This document shows positions 11,301 through 23,319 of a stretch of DNA of 64,000 nt, piece after piece (the first letter of the stretch is position 1; the number at the start of each line of letters is the position of its first letter). Below the pieces are notes generated by a model. The model saw nothing but the letters and a program-made list of their open reading frames with translations, ran no database searches and had not been told where the DNA came from. A program made the translations under genes and the position numbers. Source of the DNA: Caprimulgus europaeus (Eukaryota > Chordata > Aves > Caprimulgiformes > Caprimulgidae); contig OU015526.1 of NCBI GenBank assembly GCA_907165065.1, positions 69,029,723-69,093,722 on the forward strand, read 5' to 3'.

Positions 11301-14300
11301 ACAGGCAGTTCTTTGCCGTATCCACACCTTTCATGACACCAGGGAGAGAAAAGGTCTGGATTGTCAGCCAAAAAATGTTACGTGTCCTTTTATTTAATTA
11401 AGCAATGGAAGTAATTGTGGGTTGATTGGATGGGAATTCATGTAGGTAAAAATTATCTCTTTAATTTCCTTTGCAATAAAACTTTGAATCAGAATATCCT
11501 TTGTTCAAATGTTTTCCTTTCACAGACGTACTCCATGCTTCTTGAACTTGCATTTATTTTGTGCTTTGACCGCTGTGAGCTTTTAAATCCATCTGTGCCC
11601 TAAAGCAAGAAAATGTTTTGGTTCTATTCAAGAAAGCCTGTCATCAATGAAATATCCACAGAGTTGTTTATTTTTTCAGTGCTACATTTTATTTTTTGTT
11701 ACTTCAGTATCTATGCTCATCCAGTTTAAAATGTAAAGCTACTTATCACGGGAGTCATGGAATTCTTCAGGATTTAGAAAGGAAACGTGTCAAATAACAG
11801 AGCAACACTTCCCAAGTGCTTATCTGGCAGACTAGAGAACCCTGATCTTTCACTTGAATCAACTGTTTAAACGAGCAGTTTAATGACAGTCATTATTTGT
11901 GTAAGATTTGCTTATGTAGCAACTTGAGTATTTATACAAAGAATAGAAGCTTGATGAAACAGAGTTAAGAAATGCATGCAAGCAAAATTAAATCTGTGCC
12001 AAACTATCTTGTTTCACATTTTTTACATTAGAAGATTAACTCTTCTTCCATAAATGGAGAAGTTTGTATTGCTTAATAGGAGAGAAGTTAAGAGTCCCTC
12101 TAAATTTTAATTGGGTTGATCACACTCTAGGAAAAATCTGAAGCCTTTTTCCTGTTTAGTCCATCAGAATAGGCTACAAGAATCTATTTTTCTCTGGCCT
12201 ACAAGTTCCTCTTTGCAAGCAAAAAAAACCCCTTAAAATAATCTAGGAAAAGTGTTTCTATTTGTTGAAGAGTATTTAGCACAGTGGGGCTTTCACAGTC
12301 ACAACTTTCCTTATTAACATGGGATAGGATTCATCTTACCTTCAATGTCTGCAATCTATATGCTTCTATCTAATGGGCATAAATCATCTGGCTTGTTTTA
12401 GATGCATCTCACTTTAGGGTGAAATTGTGTAGTCCATTGTAGTGCCCACTAATCTCCATGGTGTATAATGAGATCCTAGAGAAAGCATTTCAGATCTATA
12501 TGTTTGCAATGTAGATGTCTATTTTTGATCTAGTGAATCCTCCCATGTGGACTCCATTAACGGGGAAAATATTCTATGATTTTTATGCACTTTTAGAGTA
12601 AAAAAAAAAAACTATGGACATAATTTTCAATTATATTTTTCTACAACTTATGTTTTTCTACTCAACATAACTTGATCTCTGAACAATCTCTTGAGAGATG
12701 TATTCCTGTGTCTTCATGGCCACTCTATCTTTCTAGTTGTGATGGTGTGCAGAATAAAAAAAAACAAAAACAAAACCCAAAACAAAAAAACAACTTGAAT
12801 GTGTGGTAGGAAATAGGACAGTGTTTTCTCAAGATAATTGGTCAATATTTATGCCTTTAGAAGAATATTTTCTATAAGGTTTGTGTTTGAGTATTCTTGT
12901 GTTCGCTTTATATATATATTCTAGTAAGTACATTTGTCCATAAAAATGCTTGCATAACTGCTGGATTGGTTATGCAAAATGGCTATGGAAAGATACCCAG
13001 AAGTAATTCCATGTGATCTGTACATAATGCTAGACTGTAGAATATAAGTTGTCTGCAACTAAGTGCTTAGAAATGTATTTATAGACCAAGAATTATATAC
13101 TAACATTTTCTCAGCAATGATTTTTAATACCAAATAAATTAAATGATGACTGTGGTGTATTCATGAGCAACTAGAGTAGTACATTGAACAAATTGCTTTC
13201 CATAAACTGTTTCCCTACTCTAGCTATAAACAACACAGATATTAAAATATCTTTTACAGAATACAAATAAGCATTTACATTAAAGTCAACAATCTAATCA
13301 GGAAGAGAATGCAGGCCATGCAGTAAATTATCAAGAATGTTAATTACTTCTATGTTTGCAGAAGTCTTGACTTTTACATGGCAGGCCATTTTAGTAAAGA
13401 ACAGTAAAGAATATTTAATTTCTGGGAAATATAATATAGATAGATGTACTTATTTGCATACTGGACCTTACTTTATTGCAACAAAATAGGTAGATATACA
13501 TCATCCAGTGTAGCCACTCTACTAAGACTTGTCCTATGGCTCACACATCCTCTTGCAGATAAAGCTCTGTTAGCTGAAGACATTTCTGCCTTAGCTACTT
13601 TTCTTTTCCCCCTCTTTGTCCTTCACCTTGAGGGTTTTGCTGGATGTGGTGCTTCACAAACTTTTTCTATTGAAAGAATGGGATAGAGTAACCTAATAAA
13701 TTAACCAACGTGCTTTACAAATCCATCTTTGATTGAAGGGACACTGTGAGCAAGGCAGAGTGACATGGTACTGGGAGTGCTTCAGGGGTCATGGTTTTTA
13801 TCAGTCACATCTGGAAGGGGATATGCATCTCAGCCCTGGCATAGCTCCAGCACATGGGGTAATACATCTGGGTCTGCACAGTGCTACTGGAGATTGTGAT
13901 TCTTTTGGTGATGCAGGGCTGATTGACCCTGTATGCAATGCTATACTAACGTAGTGGTTTTTTGTGGCCCAGGTTAGTACTCAGCAATATACCACACTAC
14001 TGTGCAGCACAAGGCTGAGGAACGGTGAGGGGATTTCCACACAGTGGCACAGACATAAGAGTTGATTTGCAAAAGAAAATTATACAGAAATCTGTAGTGC
14101 CCATGCACCTTTTTCTATGTCGGTCTCAGCAGGATGTGGAAACTTATTCCAAGCAGACAGAACTAGTATGCATTAACTAGGAAAACCATAGTTGTATTAT
14201 TGATGGAGGGTCATAACAGCTTTTGGAGAGCTGGTCCACTGCTGGAAATTAGGGTATAAAGCAGTGAACAAATGCAAGTCTACACACTCGGGTATTTTAT

Positions 14301-14359
14301 GAGTATTCACAATTTGTTTTTAAAGTATTATTAATGTGACCTACCATTACTTGATTTAT
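8340..14359. other. Single-copy AT-rich noncoding sequence
   Basis: About 6 kb with no gene, RNA or interspersed repeat that I can name. Simple sequence includes a poly-A run at 12600-12611 and an A/C-rich tract near 12757-12797. All open frames are under about 85 codons and show no family resemblance. Confidence 0.5.
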
Positions 14360-14780
14360 GTATATTTTACAGAACAAACAACACAGCACTATGAATCTCT
14401 GCCACAAATATGCCTGTGACGTTCTCCAGAATCTTTTGTTACAAATTGTGATTTCGTTTAAAATCAAATTAGGCCATGAGCTTGCATGGAATCCTGTTCC
14501 TCTGGCTTGAAAGCCTACGAAGGAAACAGATCAGTGGCATTCCAGTTTAGTTTCACAGCCAGATCAATTATGAAAATGTTGCCATGTCAGTGAAGCTGCT
14601 TTGACTCAAGGCCACATTCTTATCCTCCCACACTAGTAAGTCTGATACAGATGATGAACACGAATAAAGGATCTCTAGTTTCAGGCGACTGTTGTGCTCA
14701 AAGATTGTTCATCTTCAAATTCTGTTTTAGCCTTCAAAGCCTTTGAACCTCAGGTTATTTTCAGAGATTATTTTTCTGTG
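14360..14780. other. Candidate conserved noncoding block
   Basis: This stretch differs in texture from its surroundings. It is free of simple repeats, moderately GC-balanced, has a few retained CpGs and is dense in homeodomain-like and SOX/TCF-like words (for example AAATTAGG, GATCAATTATG, CTTTGACT). That is how many vertebrate conserved enhancers look by eye. No reading frame is kept across it. Conservation cannot be tested here, so this is an impression and not a call. Confidence 0.25.
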
Positions 14781-16499
14781 AGAACTAGCATCTAAGTTCT
14801 TCTTTGAAATATGTTCATATTTTTGGAAAAGAGCTTTCCTATTATTTAATTCTAAAGAATGTTACATGCAAGAATTGAATTAAGGCATGTTTTCAGAGAT
14901 TTCCATAACCATAAAGTGTCATTTGCCATAGTTCTAATACTATGACAATATTTCCATCTAAGAAAAATCTTAATTTTTAAGGTATAAAACCAGAATTAAA
15001 AGTGTTGGGTGAAAGGAAGAAGAATTTATCCAGCTGTAATAGGTAACTTTGCTCTCTTTTTGTTATTCCTCTTCCTTCAGTATAAGGAGCAACATATGGG
15101 TTTGTAGCTTGTCTCTTTCTTAGAGAAAAGTGAAGTATGGCTTCTTCAGAGTTGGATTGCTCTGATATTATTGGATAGAATCAGGTGATTGGGATACAGG
15201 GAATCCACTAGCTGACTTATGTTGTGATATTTCATAGCATTCTCTGCCCAGGTTTGAACAACAGCCTAATAAATCACAGTGGTATCTGGAGAGAACAAAG
15301 TAGCCTCAAAAGACAATTCACTAGATAAAAGTAGAACCTAATAAATACATACTGGCTTAGACTAAAGCTAATTTAAGTCTTTTCACTGAAATGATGGCCT
15401 AGTTCATGACACTTCTGCTAGTAAAAAAAAAAAAAAAAAAGTTTTCATGAAAAATGAAGTGCAGTGAAGAAGACAGTATATTCTAAAAGTAATCTCCGTG
15501 TTTTCTGTCTGCCAAAAATCTGTTTAAATCCTTTGAAAATATGAAAAGACCATCTAAGGATATTCCCTGATGGTGTTAGTATTGGCTGACCTCTTCAAAC
15601 TCACGGTGAGCTGGAGAAATTTTCAAGCTGAATCCATGGGATTAGTGTGTCTGGAAAAGGAGCAAAAAAAGGTAAAACAATGGAAGTTCATTAAAGTTAA
15701 AGGATAGTTTTATTTTCTGGATTCAGTTTCAGCTTAAAAGGAGATTGTGAGCTTCAAGATCCTGTAGAGATTTGACAGCTCAGGATGCAGTAAGCTAAAT
15801 TTGTTGTAAAAATTATTTCTTTTGGCAGTAGCACTGATCTATGAATATTAATGATTCAACTTAGCATACATTACAATTCTGTGGATGGCATCCACAGGAG
15901 CTCTGTAGAGGCTCTTCTCTATCTCACCATCCATGAAATGTAATTCTGTTTCAAGGGAGGAAAAACATAACAAAGCTTCTTTTTCTTGTCTATGAATCAC
16001 TTGACTCACAGTTGGCTCTCAGCTGTATGATGCTCCTCCTAACCTGTTGGGAGCTGAGATGCATTTCCATGCAAGCCCCATAGCTGGCATTCACAATCAA
16101 TAGGCTTGATATGTGCTGCTGTTATGTCTTCTTGAGTGGACACAAGACAAAAACTGCTCACTGCCAAACACCTGCTTTCTCTGTATTTGCACTGAAGGAA
16201 TTTCTGCTGCTAACATATGCAAGGGCCATAGTATCAACATCTTCTTTAAGCTTAAAATATTATGAGGAGCCAGGAATAAAATTAAGGTTCTGGTTATGCT
16301 CCAAAACATGTAATAATCTTTGATCTTCCCAAGGACAAGCAATAAGTGGAGTAAACACAAAGCAAGTGAGAGACAGAGAGGTTCTCCAACAGACATGCTC
16401 ATTTGGCAGCTATTTGTGGGATTGTCCAAAATGTTGTTGCTACTGGCATTGATAACACAGAGCTATATGTCATGAGGGTCCTTGATGGGTCCTAGGAGC
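14781..16499. other. Single-copy noncoding sequence with poly-A run
   Basis: No gene seen. An (A)18 homopolymer lies at 15423-15440 without an identifiable retroposed body beside it. Two overlapping antisense frames (16097-16429 minus, 110 codons; 16111-16323 plus) have unremarkable composition and are treated as chance. Confidence 0.45.
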
Positions 16500-17010
16500 A
16501 GCTGCTATTTAAAAGAAACAAATTTGATGGCAGAATAGTGTAGGGTAGCAGTGACAGCTGGCAGCTCCACAAGGGCAGGTGAGTTGGGTGCTGAGGGTGA
16601 CATCCAGGCAGGTGAGGGGAAATTACCATATCAACAAGGGGCCTGAAGTTGTCAGCACTGTCAGGGTTATGATCAGGCCCAGAGACAATGAGTAGGATCA
16701 GCCTCAGTTCAACAGTTGCCCAGCATGTCTGTGATCATGAGGTAGATCCCAGGTCAAGCCAGAAAGTCAGGTCACTGGGTGAGGGTCAGGGTTAAGGATG
16801 TGTGAGACCAGGTACTGGCAGGGGTGAAAGGCGAGAGGCGAGACCTTCAATTTGAAAGCTGCTCCCAAGGGGAGGAGAGAGGGGCCTTTGCTGTGGCTTC
16901 TTCCAGCTCTTCCTTCACACCAGCTCTTAGCAGTGAGCTCGCACTGAGTGTAGGGAGCTACAGAGGCAGTAGGACCTGGCATCACAATGGTTAAAGCAAC
17001 ATGAAAATAT
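16500..17010. repeat. GC-rich segment, possibly an old unclassified repeat
   Basis: A half-kilobase GC-rich island in AT-rich surroundings. It contains many imperfect GGTCA/CAGGT words between about 16570 and 16810 (for example CCAGGTCAAGCC, GTCAGGTCACTGGG, GGGTCAGGGTTAAGG). Such a texture occurs in some old amniote LTRs, but no TG...CA termini, target duplication or partner copy was found, so the class is open. An 84-codon minus frame (16767-17021) lies in it with no family resemblance. Confidence 0.25.
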
Positions 17011-20000
17011 ATTATACCCATTAGATTGGATGACTAAGAAATAATATTACAGGTTGTGCCAACTTGTTGATAGAGAAAATGAAAGTGTTCACCTCCCCTC
17101 ACAGCACAACAGCCTTTGATTCTGCGTGTGTGTGTACATATATCTATAAAAAACATGCACATATAGGGTACACTGAAAAGGGTACTTGTTTGAATACATA
17201 ATTATATTGTTTATGCCGCTATGTTAAAATGTGTTACTAATTTTCAGGCTAAATATCAAACCATGTTTTCTGATTTTTGAAATTTTGTTTTATTTTGGTA
17301 GATTCAACAAGAATGAGGAGGGCTCCACAAGAAATAACCCAAGTGAGAGTAAAATAGCATTGCTGAGGTGAAAGATTGATAAAGTAGAAAAAAAATAATG
17401 ACAAAAAAATAATCTAATAGCACAGTGCAGGTGGTTCCAGCAATATCTGCTATAACTCATAGCTAGCTAATGATCTGATCCTGTTTCCCTATTTAGACAG
17501 CTGTCATTCCAAACCTCTTATCACCCTGAAATGTCTGCCTATCTCTCTGTCTGATCTTAATCAATACTCAGTAGTGATTCATTTGCATTAGTCATGTAGG
17601 TATGCATTAATTGTGGTTACCAACGAACATGTTGTATGAAATACAAGAACTGATGTATGGAAAGGCAGAACTTTGATGTTGGAGCGATTCCTTGCCTCAG
17701 AAAAGGGACATTGTTCCCCATAATAAGTTACCAACCTGTTAAAAGCTTAGGCAGTCCTGGGAACAGTCATTAACAATCTGTCTGGGCAGGGACACAGTTT
17801 GGAGGAGGCCCAGGAAATATTAGCATATCCACAGCAAGCCGTAGTGTGCTGTTGCTTGAGGAAAGGAAGGCTCCAACCCTTCCTAACTGGGTTACTCTGT
17901 GCTGGAGGGAAGGTGGGAACACATCTGGTGTTCGCACCTGAGGTGTCTCAAAAGTGAATATGGTCAATAAAAGACAAAAGGTCTGCTTAGTCCTGAAGCT
18001 CTATCTGTGAAGGTTTTATGACAAAGCTGAGAATTGTATGCCAGCTTATTAGAGCTAATTGATGAGCAAAGTAGATGGAGATGACTGCTCTACCTTCTCT
18101 GAAAACTCGGAGGATGGGAGGGGTGTTTTGGCAGAGGGCCACAGGATCAGAGATGGATTGACAGAGACCCAGAAGATAACATTCAAATTGCAAGGATGTT
18201 TTAAGAGCTGGTAATGCAGAAATCTGAAAGGTAAAAGTGGCTTCCCCTGCTGCATGAAGTGAGATATGTAGGAGTGTGCCTGAACCTCAGGCATCCAGAG
18301 AGTCTGGGGCAGCAATGCCAGAGGGAAAAAGCAATTTAAAATGAGTAAAACTTTTGTATTTATCTGGTCTCATAGTGGTTTTGCTCTGCCAGTCTCAGTA
18401 TAAAATCATGGACTAAGGAGGATATTTGAGCTGAGAACATCCTGTTATGAAATTTAATAAGTACTGCTAGTACTATTTCATCCAGAAATGCTTCCACTTA
18501 CTGTGAAGGAATTACACTCTCTGCCCTCTCTCTCTTTCTCTTTCCAACAAACATCAGAGTAGTCTGCACATATTTTTAAGGCATCTTAGTGTGTGAGTGA
18601 CAGTTGGGAATTGAACCTTAATATGATTTTAATTTTTGTTAACATAACTGAAAGGATTTGACAACCCTCAGCAAATGAGTATCATGAGAATGAAAGGGGT
18701 ACACTGTGGATTATTCCAACACTTCTATTTTATTTACATTTTTTCAATTTCCTGTTTTCTTAAGCACTTTCAAAACCCCTCATAAAAGTCTGAAGATGGT
18801 AACTATTTGGATGCCAAGAGAAGGTTGTTATGCCTTTTTATCACAAGGATATAAAGCATAATGTTTTAATTGCAGGCAGGAGAGAGTAGCTGGAAGCAGC
18901 AGCCAGCGTAGTGCTGTCAGAACTATTTCTGTCTCTAAATGGTTGGCTTTGAGCAGAACACCAAAGATGACAAAACTCAAGAATCATTTTAGGGAGCTGC
19001 TGATTCTGAAAGTAAGATACCAAACATCTGTTTCTGACTCTTTAGCTTACAAGTTACCTTGATGTGGGGGGAAAGATGTTTGTTTGTTGCATTTTTCCCT
19101 ACAGCTTTAGCACAAGATTTTATTGAGTTTCCTTTTGCACCTAGCAGCTGTTCATGCACAAAGCTGTCTTGCAAATCTGATGATTTCTATATAGAACTAC
19201 TGTCTAACTGAGAACATAGTCCAACATCTAAGTGAAGCTTTCACCCACTCATATGATCCCCCTGCACTGGTGATCACACTTTTGCCTTTCCCAAAATTTA
19301 CTGATAAAGAGTCCTAGGACAGTTTATTGTAGGACAAAGAACCATTATATATGTCCTCCAAAGTCCAAGTAACATATGCTACCTGAGACAGATTGCCCTT
19401 GAGAGATCTCTTGGTGAAGACATCCAGGCCCTGTCTAGTCTGTAAACCTTGAGGGTTCCCTCAGATGCCTCAGGATATGTCCATGCTGCACACCAGATAG
19501 CAGCTTTATGCCAGACCTGTTTCACAGACCAGTCCAGTGTTGTCTGGGGTGGTTTTTCTGACACTTCTGTGTCACACCTGGCTGTTCAATGGGGAACCCA
19601 ATCACCTTCCTGACACAGAGTGTCTGACCTATCGAGGTGCTGCCATCTCCATGGCGTTTTCGCTGCTGCTGGGCTGTAACAGAGTAAGAGAGAAAACTGG
19701 AGGCTTCAGTAAGCACAGATGGGAAGAAAGATTAAATAAATTCTGTGAGGCCAGTTGCCTAAATTATTGCTACCCAGTGTTCACTGGATGTATATGAACC
19801 GTGAAAGATATCACCCTTGCACTTCAGGGCTTTCTTGAGCTTTGGCTGGAGCCAAATTACCTGGTAATGTTTTGAACTCCAGTGTCCTTTTGGCATAGCA
19901 AAGCACCTTCTTCTCTTAGCGCACCCAAGGCAAGATTGGAGGGTACTATCCTCACGCGTTCCACTTTTTCTTCTTCCATCCCATTCAACTAAGTCCCATT

Positions 20001-22849
20001 GCCCTTCTGATTCTTCTCCACCTACTCTGAGGATGTTTAAGGGGTGACCCCCCTCTCATTAGAGAGGCCTGTCACCCTGAATGTAGAACATGTTAGGAAA
20101 GTTTTCTTACTCAAATAACCAGAAAGGGAGAAAAATAAGAGTCTTTTGTCAGAGCTTAAACTTGAGTGTTTCCTACTAGACTAAATCTCCTAGACATCCT
20201 TACAAGTATACAAGCTACTAAATATCTAACTCATACACCTGTGTCCTTAATCTCCAAATGTAGTTCACAGTTTTAGAAAAGTCTCAATTTGATTATTGTC
20301 AACAAAGTAAGCCCTCTTTTGAACAGGAAATGTGATCAGAATAAAGAAAAAGGTGTTCCCGAAAAGCAAAACTTGCTTTTTCTCTTCTTCACGGGGCAGC
20401 TTTCCCTAGCCTCTGCCTGTTTGAATGCCTTTAACTCATTCAAAGGAGCAAGAAACACCAGCCCTCCACTAACAAAATGAAGTCTTATGTAAGGGTAAGT
20501 TTTTTCAGCTTACTTCAAAGGATATCCACTGAATTTGTGGAGGTTGCTTATTTTCTGTGGAGAACGATATTGTCCCTTAATTAGGCTTTTCAAATGTAAA
20601 TTCCCAGCAATGAAGCACTTTAAGGATAAAAGTGTTTGTTTGTGGCATAATGCCTCAAAGTGTCAACAAATCTGAGTCTGTAATCTCCATATGTTTTGAT
20701 TACTTGCTATCAGAAGCAGCTTCTTGCAAAGCAAAAGTTGTTTTGTTTTGGTTTTTGATTTTTTTTTTTTTAAAAACACACTCTAGCTGCAACTACTCTA
20801 AACTTACACCTGGTGCCAGTACTCTCTTGCAACCAAACATATGACTGTTTGAGTGGGAACAAAACCACTTTGACAGATGGGCATAAATTCAGGGATGCCA
20901 AACAACCAGTGCCTGCACTAACTTTGAATGCTAACAGGCCATTCAAACCCAGTAGTGTCAGAACAACAGCCTATTCACAGCTCCAGGTCATTAGGAGAGG
21001 AGAGGGAGAGCAGAACATGTAGTCAGATTAATCAACCTGAATATTATGTTGTTGGTTTTAATGCTATAAAAATAGACAACAAATTAGAATAAACTGGCTA
21101 GCAGCTGAATTTAGAAAACCAAGTTATATAATGCATAGAAGGAATTCATACTTCTCCAGCTCAAGCAGCTCTGTATACAGCCAGCTGTTGGGAAACTTTG
21201 AAAGAAGTCCAAAAGAAATTACTTGCCCAGTCTTTTACAAATAGCTTGTTTGTCTGCAGCAGTGAGTTTTTGTAGCTTGCTTGTCATCTTCAAAAGCCAT
21301 TCCCCAACACTGAGCCATTCCTAGCAATCAGCTTGTTGTGAAGACACATTCTGCTAATTTTTTTACGAGAGGAGACAGACCATCCAGTCCTCCTCAGTTG
21401 CTTTCTACAGTGGCCTGTGCAATGAGCCAGGTACGTAGGAGCAGTGTTCTGCAGCTGCTGCATTACTTCCACATCACTTTTCAAAGAAAGATTTTGAAAT
21501 GAAAGCAATTACATAGAAGATAAGTTGCTAAGTAGAAAGAAACAGTTCAGCTGGCTCACGTTCATGTATTCCTCATCATGCAGTTCTTCTGGCTTGCGAT
21601 TTGTGAATAAACATTAAACATTCCCCCCTGCTCCAGTGAACTATACGCTACTGGCTTTTGTACACTGTACTCTGCAAGGATTTGTTTCCTCTTTTGAAAG
21701 GAAAGTCTGAGACCTTGAGGGATGACAGTGTCCATCCTCCTATTTTTTAATAATTCCTTTCCATGCAGAGATATCAAACCTCTTGGTAGGGGTTTTGGGT
21801 AAGGTAGCTTAACTCAGAGGAAAACATTTGGAAGGGAAAAGACTTTTATCATCTAGGGCTTATTACCATGGCCAGAATTGCACATGAGTCTTTGTGCTTG
21901 GTGTTTTCTCTTGGCTAGCTTCAGGCTTTCAAAAACATTTTGTGAAAAGGAAACACTAGACTCAGGGGCTTAGATGGAATTTAGGACATCTGAATAGCTC
22001 TAAGTGTATAAAAGAAGATGGTTTTTTATCAGGACTAAGGTTGTTGACTCTTTTGAGGCATGATTATTTAGGATTTAATTTACAATTTTGGCTACATGGC
22101 ACAGATTTCCTTTAACTTTCCCTCCAGGCACATATTGAAATTTGTTTATGACTGAGATTTTTCCAACCCACCTCTAGATTTGCTAGCAGAAGGTAAAGGG
22201 TGAATGACACTTCCTGGCCTTCTGCAGCTCTAAACTTAGAATTTTTTAATGATGACCTCCTGTTGTGGCTCATTCCCCCAAGTTTCCTGTTATTTTTTTT
22301 TTTTTTTTCCATGCACATGTTTTTTCAATTTGGAAGAAGTTCAGATTAAGGAAAAGAGCAGAAAAAGAAATTCCCCTTCTGAAAGAGAAAGCATTTTTGA
22401 GATATTGCTCCCTTTTTAACATCCACATGTGGTGGTTTTGCCCCCATTAACTTGACATGTGGAGACAAGACTTGATTTAAAAGTTGCTATGGAAAAAGAA
22501 TGGAACTAAAATGTCACTACTGTATTTTAAAAGGTATTTATAATTAATTTCCAGGATAGCAGCATAGATCATTAGAAACTTGTTTTGGGGAACACAGTGC
22601 TGGTTCTAGTCATAGTCATAACTGATTTAAGAAGCTCGAGTGGATGGAGAGTTTGGCTCATTCGGAATTTGGAGAGATCAGGTTCATTATTATATTCTGT
22701 TAGAAGACTTAAACTTTTTCTAAAATATTGCTCTATATTATAAAATCATTGACATCTGTGAAATGTGTACATATAGAAACATTTAAATTCTTATAAGAAT
22801 AGATAAATGTACCCTGTTTCTTCTGGGCTTTGATCTAATAAATACTTAT
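17011..22849. other. Single-copy noncoding sequence
   Basis: About 5.8 kb without a defensible gene. There is a short GT/TA-rich stretch near 17125-17165 and T-rich runs at about 20758-20772 and 22293-22308. A slightly GC-richer piece at 19380-19720 has overlapping 61-86-codon frames on both strands but no recognised repeat or protein family. Confidence 0.45.
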
Positions 22850-22851
22850 TT

Positions 22852-23319
22852 TTATGTATCTAAATATGTAACACTTTCAGGAGAGCAACCGACAGCCAAG
22901 AGAACTCTTGTAAGCACAGATGAGCTATGGACCACATTACACATGTCTTTTCCTGCAAAATAGCTTTTTGCAGTTCTGTTCTGTTTCTGTCTCACAGGGG
23001 AAAGGTGGGAAACATGGGCACACAAGCACTGCAGAGAAGTGGCACATACCCCATTCCTGCCCTGTTGCTTGTCGCAGGGGCAGGAGGCATGATGTGTTTG
23101 TGGCTGGTTGCACTTTTCAGTTGCACATAAATGCAAGATGTCCTGCTCATTTTGGCAGTGTGAAATTCCAAGGTGCAGAAAGTGTGAGGTTGCTTTCTGC
23201 TTGTAGCCCTGACAGGCAAGCCTTATACCGGATTTTCCTGTATACATAACACATATTCTGGCCATGGCCCATAGGAATTGTAGATGGACTTTTAGGTTAG
23301 ATTGAATCAAGGAAATCAT
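22852..23319 (-). other. 155-codon open frame, probably fortuitous
   Basis: This is the longest frame not explained by a transposon. The predicted peptide is rich in Cys, His and Gln, has no signal peptide, membrane segment or recognised domain, and shows no regular Cys/His spacing. The plus strand is also open for 109 codons over 22920-23249, which suggests local stop-codon scarcity and not coding selection. For about 64 kb of AT-rich DNA read in six frames, roughly one frame of this length is expected by chance. No splice-site pair or polyA signal places it in a gene. Confidence 0.15.

Noticed and set aside
22852..23319. 155-codon minus frame as a gene
   Set aside because: No domain or homology recognised, the opposite strand is also open, and about one such frame is expected by chance in this amount of AT-rich DNA.
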